Source: Brevibacterium album DSM 18261 (GTDB lineage: Bacteria; Actinomycetota; Actinomycetes; Actinomycetales; Brevibacteriaceae). From it: a DNA stretch of 64,000 bases. The notes beneath the pieces were generated by a model. It was given only the letters and a program-made list of their open reading frames with translations, did no database searches and had not been told where the DNA came from. Both the position numbers and the translations under genes were made by a program. Location: NCBI RefSeq assembly GCF_000426445.1, contig NZ_AUFJ01000010.1:248001-312000 (forward strand), read 5' to 3'. This document shows, piece after piece, positions 58,088-64,000 of the stretch (position 1 is its first letter; each line of letters opens with the position of its first letter).

Positions 58088-58860
58088 CCGCGCACTTCAC
58101 GCCCGCGGGCTTCCGCCTCGACGGGAAGCACGTCCTCGTGACGGGGGCCGGTCGCGGGCTGGGCCGGGCGATCGCGCTCTCGGCCGCCGCCTTCGGGGCC
58201 AGCGTCACCGCCGTGGCCCGCACCGCAGGCCAGCTCGAGGAGACCGCCCGCGCGGCCGCGGCGCTCGACGGCGAGTGCGTGCCGCTCGCCTGGGACCTCA
58301 CCGGTGCCGAGGCCGTCCCCGGGCTCCTCGAGGCCGTGGCCGCCCAGGGACCCGTCGACGGGGTGGTGCACGCCGCGGGCGTCCAGCACCGCGTCGACGC
58401 CGTCGACGTGGAGCCTGCGGACTTCCGCCGGGTCATGACGCTCAACCTCGAGGTGCCGTACTTCCTCTCGGCGGCGATCGCCCGCGAGCAGATGGCGCGC
58501 GGGGCGGCGGGCTCGCACGTCTTCATCGCCTCCCTCAACTCGACCATCGGCCGCCCCACGTGCTCGCCCTATGTCGCCTCGAAGACCGGGATCCTCGGCG
58601 TGACGCGGGCATTCTCCACTGAGTGGTCGCCGCACGGCATCCGCGCCAACGCGATCGGTCCCGGCTTCTACCGCACCGCGCTCACGGAGGACCTGCTCAC
58701 GACCGAGGCCGGCATGAGCGCCGTCATGGGCAGGATCCCCATGAACCGGCTGGGGCAGCCGTCCGAACTGGGCGGTGCGGCCGTCTACCTCCTCTCCGCG
58801 GCCTCGGCCTACGTCTCGGGCCAGGTGCTCAACGTGGACGGCGGGTGGCTGGCCGCCTGA
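58084..58860 (+). CDS. Short-chain dehydrogenase/reductase
   Basis: A 258-residue classical SDR of the gluconate/sugar-alcohol type. TGAGRGLGRAIA, HAAGVQ, FIASLNS (catalytic serine) and YVASK are the motifs; the C-terminal GQVLNVDGGW is standard. It is coupled to the 3-hydroxyacyl-CoA-dehydrogenase-like gene and ends the rightward part of the catabolic island. Substrate unknown. Confidence 0.9.
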   Translation: MTAHFTPAGFRLDGKHVLVTGAGRGLGRAIALSAAAFGASVTAVARTAGQLEETARAAAALDGECVPLAWDLTGAEAVPGLLEAVAAQGPVDGVVHAAGVQHRVDAVDVEPADFRRVMTLNLEVPYFLSAAIAREQMARGAAGSHVFIASLNSTIGRPTCSPYVASKTGILGVTRAFSTEWSPHGIRANAIGPGFYRTALTEDLLTTEAGMSAVMGRIPMNRLGQPSELGGAAVYLLSAASAYVSGQVLNVDGGWLAA

Positions 58861-58865
58861 GGCGA

Positions 58866-58883
58866 GCGTGACATCCGTCATGG
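58866..58883 (+). promoter_or_regulatory. CRP/GlxR-like site upstream of the ABC operon
   Basis: GCGTGACATCCGTCATGG matches the acs upstream site in 15 of 18 positions and keeps GTGA-N6-TCA. It lies 22 bp before the predicted -35 box, a position for activation. A NarL-type regulator site is the alternative. Confidence 0.45.
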
Positions 58884-58904
58884 CCCGGGCGTGACGAACG
58901 GCAG

Positions 58905-58933
58905 TTCCGCTTCCGCTCCCGGCCGAGCAGGCT
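58905..58933 (+). promoter_or_regulatory. Leaderless promoter of the ABC operon
   Basis: TTCCGC (58905-58910), a 17-nt spacer and CAGGCT (58928-58933), with 6 nt to the ATG at 58940 and no Shine-Dalgarno. Confidence 0.4.
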
Positions 58934-58939
58934 GGACGC

Positions 58940-59935
58940 ATGGGCACAGCACGCACGACCGCACACGACCACGGGCCGGGCCCCGCGCTCGAGGCTCGGG
59001 ACCTGCACCGGCGCTTCAGCGCCGTCCGCGCCGTCGACGGCGTGGACCTGCGCATCGACCGCGGTGAGGTCGTCGCGGTCCTCGGCCCCAACGGAGCGGG
59101 CAAGACGACCCTGCTGGACATGGCGCTCGGCTTCTCCGTGCCCACGGGCGGCACCGTCCGCACGCTCGGAGAGGACCCCGCCCGCGCCGTGCGCTCCGGC
59201 CGCGCCTCCGCGGTCCTGCAGACCGGCGGTCTGCTCGACGACCTCACGGTCTCCGAGACGGTCCGCATGGTCGCCGCCTGCCACCTCGCGCACATTCCGC
59301 CCGCCGAGGCGCTCGAGCGGGCGGGGCTGTCCGGGCTCGCCCCGCGCCGGGTGGGCAAGTGCTCGGGCGGCGAGCGCCAGCGCCTTCGCTTCGCCCTCGC
59401 CCTGCTCACCTCGCCGGAGCTCATCGTCCTCGACGAGCCGACGACCGGGATGGACGTCCGGGCCCGCACCGAGTTCTGGGAGACGATGCACGCCGAGGCC
59501 GCCCGCGGCCGCACCGTCGTCTTCGCCACGCACTACCTCGCGGAGGCCGCGGACTTCGCCGAGCGGATCGTGCTCATGCGCAGCGGGCGCATCCACGCCG
59601 ACGGCACGGTCGCCGAGCTCACCGCCGCACGCACGCGCACGCTCACGTGCGCCTGGACCGGCCCCCTCGGCGGCGAGCAGGGACCGGCGGCCTTCGCGGA
59701 GAGGCACGGGGCGGTGCTGGCCGGCAGCCGGGACGGCATCCGCGTGCGGTTCAGCGCCCATGACACCGATGCGCTCGCCCTCGCCCTCCTGGCCGAGGGC
59801 CTCGGCGGCGATCTGCAGATCACGCAGGCGAGCCTCGACGACGTCTTCCTCGACCTCACCGGCCCGGAGGCGGACTCCATCCCGGAGACGGACCGGCCGA
59901 CGGAACCCGCCACCGCGAACGGAGGTCCGGCATGA
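58940..59935 (+). CDS. ABC transporter ATP-binding protein (export type)
   Basis: A 331-residue ATPase. Walker A GPNGAGKT (residues 49-56), the Q-loop in QTGGLLDDL, signature CSGGERQR, Walker B LIVLDEPTTGMD and the switch histidine in FATHYLAEA are intact. The C-terminal 100 residues are the extra domain seen in DrrA/NatA-like exporters. With the permease and a DesK/DesR-type two-component system it makes a common actinobacterial drug- or lipid-responsive module. Overlaps the permease gene by ATGA. Confidence 0.93.
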   Translation: MGTARTTAHDHGPGPALEARDLHRRFSAVRAVDGVDLRIDRGEVVAVLGPNGAGKTTLLDMALGFSVPTGGTVRTLGEDPARAVRSGRASAVLQTGGLLDDLTVSETVRMVAACHLAHIPPAEALERAGLSGLAPRRVGKCSGGERQRLRFALALLTSPELIVLDEPTTGMDVRARTEFWETMHAEAARGRTVVFATHYLAEAADFAERIVLMRSGRIHADGTVAELTAARTRTLTCAWTGPLGGEQGPAAFAERHGAVLAGSRDGIRVRFSAHDTDALALALLAEGLGGDLQITQASLDDVFLDLTGPEADSIPETDRPTEPATANGGPA

Positions 59936-60777
59936 ACCCGACAGCACGGACGGGGGCTCCCACGGCCGCTGAGCCGATGTCCAGCGCGACTCCTCCGCGG
60001 CGGCGCGCCCGCATCCTCCTCGGCTACGCCGGCTGGGACCTGCTGCGCACCGTCCGCATGTTCTCCGCGACCTTCTTCATCGTCGTGCTGCCGATGGCGA
60101 TGTTCCTCATCTTCGGCGGCATCGCGGACTACGGGGACCAGGCCCTCGGCCGCGGCAACGGCAGCGCCTACGTCATGACCTCGATGGCCGTCTACGGCGC
60201 CGTCACCGCGATGACCGCGACCGCCGGCTCCGCGGCCGTGGAGCGGCAGCAGGGCTGGGGTCGCCAGCTGGGGCTCACGGCGCTGAGCAACGGCATGTAC
60301 GCGGCCGGCAAATGCCTCGTGGGACTGGCGATGGCCCTGCTGCCGGTCCTCGCTCTCTTCTTCCTCGCCACCGCGATGGGCGCGCGCTTCGACCACGCCT
60401 GGATGTGGCCGATCACGGGCCTCATCGTCCTGATCGGCTCGCTGCCGTTCGCCCTGTACGGGCTGGCCTCTGCCCTGCTGTTCCGCTCCGAGGCGGCGGT
60501 CTCGGTGGCGAGCGGGCTCCTCGTGCTGCTGGCGTTCTTCGGCAACCTGTTCATGCCGCTGTCGGGCGCCATGCTCGCGATCGCGAAGTTCACGCCCCTC
60601 TACGGGCTCGCGTCCGCGGCCCGCTGGCCGCAGCTCGAGGGACAGCTCCTGCAGATCGGCCCGGCGGCTCCCGAGGCAGGAGACTCCCTGCTGTTCAGTG
60701 TGCTAAACGTGGTGGTGTGGACCGCCGTCTTCGGCGCGATCTGCGGCCTCGCCGGGCGCCGGCGCACGGCACGCTGA
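59932..60777 (+). CDS. ABC-2 type transporter permease
   Basis: A 281-residue membrane protein with six hydrophobic segments (about 35-60, 75-100, 115-140, 145-170, 180-205 and 245-265), the ABC-2 fold. It is coupled to the ATPase gene and probably forms a dimer with it to export a substrate such as an antibiotic or lipid. The substrate is unknown. A 46-bp gap with GGAGGGG (60815 region) precedes the kinase gene. Confidence 0.92.
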   Translation: MNPTARTGAPTAAEPMSSATPPRRRARILLGYAGWDLLRTVRMFSATFFIVVLPMAMFLIFGGIADYGDQALGRGNGSAYVMTSMAVYGAVTAMTATAGSAAVERQQGWGRQLGLTALSNGMYAAGKCLVGLAMALLPVLALFFLATAMGARFDHAWMWPITGLIVLIGSLPFALYGLASALLFRSEAAVSVASGLLVLLAFFGNLFMPLSGAMLAIAKFTPLYGLASAARWPQLEGQLLQIGPAAPEAGDSLLFSVLNVVVWTAVFGAICGLAGRRRTAR

Positions 60778-60823
60778 GGACGGCCGAGGCCGTGCGGAGG
60801 GGCACAGGAGCGAGGGAGGGGCC

Positions 60824-61990
60824 ATGTCATCACAGGCGCACGACTATGCGCTCCCCGACCGGGTGCCCCGCGAGGACCTGCTCACCACGCTCCTCATGGC
60901 CGGGGTGTGGCTGGGCTTCCTCGCCTTCCCCTTCGCTCAGATCGTGACGAGCGGTGCCGGGCCGTGGCGCATCGGCCTCGGCGTCGCGGGCATCCTCGGG
61001 TTCTGCGGGGTGTACCTGCGGGCCTATGCCCGTCCCCGCCCGCTGGCCGCACTCCCCCGCTGGGCGAACACCCTCGCGTACACCGCGGTCCTGGTGCTGT
61101 GCGCTGCGGCCGCGGTGCCCACCGCCGGCGCGGGGGCCCTCGTCGCCGCGACGTTCGTCTGCGCGCTGTGGCTGTTCTGCCATCCCTGGCGCATCGCGCT
61201 GCCCGCGGTGGGGATCACGCTCCTCGTCACGGCGGCACTCACGCTCGTGCTGGCGCGGGTGCCCGAGGACACCTTCTGGGTGTTCGTGCCCGTCTCCTTC
61301 GCGGTGCTCTGCATCGGGCTCGTGCGCTTCGCGGTGGGCCGGGAGGAGCACACGCGCGCCCTGCGGGAGGAGCTCGCCCTCACCCGTCAGCAGGAGTCCC
61401 TGGGACGCGAGGTCCACGACCTCCTCGGCCACTCCCTCACCGTCATCAGCGTGAAGGCCCAGCTCGCCCGCCGCCTCGTGCACCAGGATCCCACCCGCGC
61501 CGAGGCCGAGCTCATCGCCCTCCTCGCGCTCACCCGGGAGTCCATCGAGCAGACCCGCGCCGTCGTCGCCCGGACCGCTCCCCTCACGCTCGCCGACCAG
61601 ATCGAGGCCGTCGCGGCCGCGCTCACCGCCGCCGGCGTATCGGTCTCCCTGCCGCCGCCGGAGACCCTCGCCGAACGGGGCGGCGCCCCGGGCCGGGCCG
61701 CGACTGCGGACGAGGCCGAGGATGCGCTCTTCGCCGCGTGCCTGCGCGAGGCGGTCACGAACATCCTCCGCCATGCAGAGGCCGAGGCCGTCACGGTGAC
61801 GCTGGGCCCGGGCCTGCTGCGGGTCGTCGACGACGGAGTGGGCGGCGCGGCCGAGCCCTCCTCCCACGGCCGGGGGCTGGGGCTGGCGGGGATGCGCGCG
61901 CGGGCCGAGGCGGCCTCGGCGACGCTCACCGTCGCCGACGACCGGCCGGGGCATCCGCGGCCGGGCACCCGGGTGGAGGTGCGGCGATGA
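60824..61990 (+). CDS. DesK/NarX-type sensor histidine kinase
   Basis: A 388-residue kinase. About six hydrophobic segments (residues 20-170) form the sensor; the HisKA_3 phosphorylation motif is REVHDLLGHSLTVISVKAQLA with the histidine at about residue 198, followed by the HATPase_c domain with N-box EAVTNILRHAEAEAVTV and G-boxes VVDDGVGG and GLGLAGM. No large extracellular domain, so the membrane itself may be the signal. Overlaps the regulator gene by ATGA. Confidence 0.93.
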   Translation: MSSQAHDYALPDRVPREDLLTTLLMAGVWLGFLAFPFAQIVTSGAGPWRIGLGVAGILGFCGVYLRAYARPRPLAALPRWANTLAYTAVLVLCAAAAVPTAGAGALVAATFVCALWLFCHPWRIALPAVGITLLVTAALTLVLARVPEDTFWVFVPVSFAVLCIGLVRFAVGREEHTRALREELALTRQQESLGREVHDLLGHSLTVISVKAQLARRLVHQDPTRAEAELIALLALTRESIEQTRAVVARTAPLTLADQIEAVAAALTAAGVSVSLPPPETLAERGGAPGRAATADEAEDALFAACLREAVTNILRHAEAEAVTVTLGPGLLRVVDDGVGGAAEPSSHGRGLGLAGMRARAEAASATLTVADDRPGHPRPGTRVEVRR

Positions 61991-62628
61991 GCGCGGAAGG
62001 AGCACCCATCCGCGTGCTGCTCGCTGATGACCAGGCCCTCATCCGCGGCGGACTCGCCGCCCTGCTCGGCCTCGAACCGGACATCGAGGTCGTGTGCCAG
62101 CTCGATTCGGGGGCCTGCGTCGTGGAGGCCGTGGCAGCGCACCGGATCGATGTCGCGGTCCTCGACATCGAGATGCCGGAGATCGACGGGATCGCGGCCG
62201 CCGCAGCGCTCCGGGACGCGGCGCAGGGGGCGGGCGAGGGCTCCGGCTGTGCCGTGCTCATCGTCACGACCTTCGGCCGGCCCGGCTATCTCCGGCGCGC
62301 GGCAGAGGCGGGCGCACGGGGCTTCGTCGTCAAGGACACGCCCGCCGAGGAGCTCGCCCAGGCCGTCCGCGATGTGCACGCCGGTCGGCAGGCCTTCGAT
62401 CCGCGCCTGCTCGCGGAATCGCTCACGACCGGCCGCAATCCGCTCACGGTCCGCGAGCAGGAGGTCCTGCGGGAGGCGCTGGCCGGTGCGACCGTCCGGC
62501 AGATCGCCCGCGCCCTCGGGCTCTCACCGGGCACGGTGCGCAACCATCTGTCCGCGGCGATCGGCAAGGCGCATGCGAGCACCCGCGCCGAGGCCGCCGC
62601 AGTCGCGCGCGACCGCGGCTGGCTGTGA
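61987..62628 (+). CDS. NarL/LuxR-family response regulator
   Basis: A 213-residue regulator. The receiver domain has the phospho-acceptor Asp60 in VAVLDIEMPEIDG, the acidic pair LLADDQ and the conserved lysine in GFVVKDTP; the C-terminal LuxR helix-turn-helix is LTVREQEVLREALAGATVRQIARALGLSPGTVRNHLS. With the kinase it should control the ABC operon. Its last codons lie in a 16-bp tandem duplication that includes the stop codon. Confidence 0.94.
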   Translation: MSAEGAPIRVLLADDQALIRGGLAALLGLEPDIEVVCQLDSGACVVEAVAAHRIDVAVLDIEMPEIDGIAAAAALRDAAQGAGEGSGCAVLIVTTFGRPGYLRRAAEAGARGFVVKDTPAEELAQAVRDVHAGRQAFDPRLLAESLTTGRNPLTVREQEVLREALAGATVRQIARALGLSPGTVRNHLSAAIGKAHASTRAEAAAVARDRGWL

Positions 62629-62653
62629 GCGCGGCTGGCTGTGAGCGCGGCCT
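62614..62653 (+). repeat. 16-bp tandem duplication across the regulator stop codon
   Basis: CGCGGCTGGCTGTGAG occurs at 62614-62629 and again at 62630-62645, with a partial third copy (CGCGGC) at 62646. The first copy contains the last codons and TGA of the response regulator. Confidence 0.8.
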
Positions 62654-62685
62654 GAGCTCGGCTGTGCTCGGCGCGGATGCCCTCC

Positions 62686-63729
62686 TCAGCCGTGCGGGAC
62701 GACGACGGCGCGGGCGCTGAGCTCGCCGGCCTCGAGGCGGCGATAGGCCTCGGGCGCCTCATCGAGGGTGAAGGTCTCGACATCGGGCACGATCTGACCG
62801 GCCCTGTACATCGCGGCGACCTCGTGGAGGTCGGCGATCGAGCCCCAGTACGTGCTCATGAGCGCCGATTCGTAGGCCGCGGTGTAGAAGTTCCACTCCA
62901 CTGTGCCGCCGGCGATGCCCACGATCACCACGGTGCCGCCGATCCCGGCGACGGACCTGGCGAGCTCCACGGTGGGGGCCGCGCCCACGAAGTCGAACAC
63001 CGCGTCGACGCCGTGTCCGCCCGTGAGCTCGCGGATGCGCTCGGCCTGTCCTTCACCGCCGGGGACCGTGACGGCGCCGCGCGCCTCCGCCTGCTCCATC
63101 GCCTCGGGCTTGAGGTCGGTCGCGATGATCGCGGCACCCGTCAGGGCGGTGAGGATCTGCACCGCGATCTGCCCGAGACCGCCCAGACCGATCACGAGCG
63201 CAGTCTTCCCGCCGCCGGACAGCGAGGACTCCGCGAGCCGGACCGCGTGGTAGGGGGTGAGCGCGGCGTCGGCGAGCGGGGCGGCAGCGACGGGATCGGC
63301 CTCGCCGAGCGGCACGAGGTTGCGGGCGGGCACGCACACGTACTCGGCCATGCCCCCGTCGCGGCCGAGGCCGATCGCGAGCGCCGGATTCGTCGCGGCG
63401 TTCTCGCAGTAGTTCTCCCGGCCCTGCACGCACTGGCGGCAGCGCCCGCAGCCGGTGGGCCCGTAGACGAGGTGCGCCGAGCCCGGCTCCACCCCGGTGA
63501 CTCCCGGGCCCAGCTCCTCGACCCAGCCCGCGGTCTCGTGGCCGAGCACGAACGAGGGCTGGATGTTGCCGGGGTGCTCCGCCGTGAACTCGCGGTAGAC
63601 GGAGACATCGGAATGACAGGCGCCGGCGCCGGCGACCCGGAGGAGCACCTCGCCGGCTGCGGGGACCGGTCTCTCGACCTCCTTCAGCACCGGGAACTGC
63701 TGGAACTGCTCGAACACGACTGCGCGCAT
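62686..63729 (-). CDS. Zinc-dependent alcohol dehydrogenase
   Basis: A 347-residue medium-chain dehydrogenase. Catalytic zinc ligands are in GACHSDV (Cys) and GHETAGWVE (His, Glu); the structural zinc lobe reads CGRCRQCVQGRENYC. The NAD-binding motif is GLGGLGQIA and the D in ATDLKPE suggests NAD over NADP. It oxidises a primary or secondary alcohol or reduces an aldehyde. GGAGG lies 5 nt before the ATG at 63729. It is convergent with the response regulator and stands alone. Confidence 0.93.
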   Translation of the reverse strand: MRAVVFEQFQQFPVLKEVERPVPAAGEVLLRVAGAGACHSDVSVYREFTAEHPGNIQPSFVLGHETAGWVEELGPGVTGVEPGSAHLVYGPTGCGRCRQCVQGRENYCENAATNPALAIGLGRDGGMAEYVCVPARNLVPLGEADPVAAAPLADAALTPYHAVRLAESSLSGGGKTALVIGLGGLGQIAVQILTALTGAAIIATDLKPEAMEQAEARGAVTVPGGEGQAERIRELTGGHGVDAVFDFVGAAPTVELARSVAGIGGTVVIVGIAGGTVEWNFYTAAYESALMSTYWGSIADLHEVAAMYRAGQIVPDVETFTLDEAPEAYRRLEAGELSARAVVVPHG

Positions 63730-63913
63730 GGCATCCTCCTCTGACTCGCGGAACGCGATCGGTCCGGCCGGTCCGGGCCCGGAGCGCGTCCCGCATGCAC
63801 AGACGCTAATGCCCGCGGGTGAACGGCGGCGGTGAATCCCGCGATGGGCGATGCTCGGGGTCACTGTGCGGACGGCGCAGGGCGGCCGGGCGGACGTCAG
63901 CGCGGCTGTGACG

Positions 63914-64000
63914 TCAGCGCAGGCGCTCAGCCAGGCGGGCACGGGCCTCGAGCAGCATGCGGCCGATCTCCTCCGCCCCCACCTCAGCCAGGCGGGCGAC
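63914..64000 (-). CDS. C-terminal end of an unidentified gene
   Basis: The minus strand is open from the right edge to a TGA at 63914-63916, giving 28 residues of amphipathic helix (ending LLEARARLAERLR). Codon usage is that of a real gene. It could be the end of a gene whose start is beyond the window; it is too short to assign to a family. The region 63730-63913, between it and the dehydrogenase, holds only a possible TAGCGT box. Confidence 0.4.
   Translation of the reverse strand, partial: VARLAEVGAEEIGRMLLEARARLAERLR

Noticed and set aside
63730..63942. N-terminal extension of the zinc alcohol dehydrogenase to 63942.
   Set aside because: MRAVVF at 63729 is the family's normal start and has GGAGG in front; the extension is unlike dehydrogenases.
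1..64000. CRISPR arrays, tRNA, rRNA, insertion sequences or prophage genes.
   Set aside because: No regularly spaced repeat, no cloverleaf-like conserved sequence, no transposase or integrase was found on either strand by reading; a covariance-model search would be the proper test.

Overview
The window is chromosomal DNA from a high-GC actinobacterium, most likely of the Micrococcales (Brevibacterium/Brachybacterium/Kocuria-like; the genus cannot be fixed from sequence alone). The signs are strong G/C at third codon positions, a DUF222/HNH protein, DUF6098 and DUF6480 families, GAF-ANTAR and DesK/NarL-type regulators, a DtxR-type iron box, an LPXTG surface protein and several start codons that look leaderless. 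It holds about 57 protein genes with almost no spacing. No tRNA, rRNA, CRISPR, insertion sequence or phage gene was seen, and no gene-free stretch exceeds 300 bases.

Layout. 1-8503: a TetR regulator cut by the window edge, a DUF222/HNH protein, a coupled AidB-like acyl-CoA dehydrogenase and CaiB-type CoA-transferase divergent from a LysR regulator, and a PepSY lipoprotein. 8530-15155: acetyl-CoA synthetase, O-acetylhomoserine sulfhydrylase and a CoA-binding protein in one overlapping set, then a POT peptide transporter and an Fpg/Nei glycosylase. 15169-24391: an LPXTG protein, SPFH protein, thiol peroxidase, an iron-box-controlled siderophore-interacting protein, a stress SDR, a CocE-like hydrolase, an ATP-grasp enzyme and DUF6098.

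24463-30055 is a six-gene operon in which every junction is an ATGA overlap: SBP-like lipoprotein, CDF transporter, haem-oxygenase-like oxidase, glycosyltransferase, CDGSH protein and an epimerase fused to a helical domain. 30249-42778 is a surface-glycan cluster built around ADP-heptose-type enzymes: GmhB, a GT4-GmhA fusion, two complete HldE proteins, three family-9 glycosyltransferases and more. This is unusual for a Gram-positive and uncharacterised as far as I know.

42943-48584 holds small unknown genes, a GAF-ANTAR regulator, a membrane protein, a large catalase, DUF6480 and a small stress protein. A short palindrome, CAAG-N4-CTTG, recurs upstream of several genes here and around 24 kb and may mark a stress regulon. 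48578-58860 is a catabolic island: two LacI regulators, a HisD/HpsN-like dehydrogenase, a TRAP transporter, a beta-keto-acid cleavage enzyme, a 3-hydroxyacyl-CoA-dehydrogenase-like protein and two SDRs. Together these look like uptake of an organic acid or sulfonate, oxidation to a beta-keto acid and cleavage with acetyl-CoA. 58940-62628 is an ABC exporter with a DesK/DesR-type two-component system, followed by a zinc alcohol dehydrogenase and the C-terminal end of one more gene.
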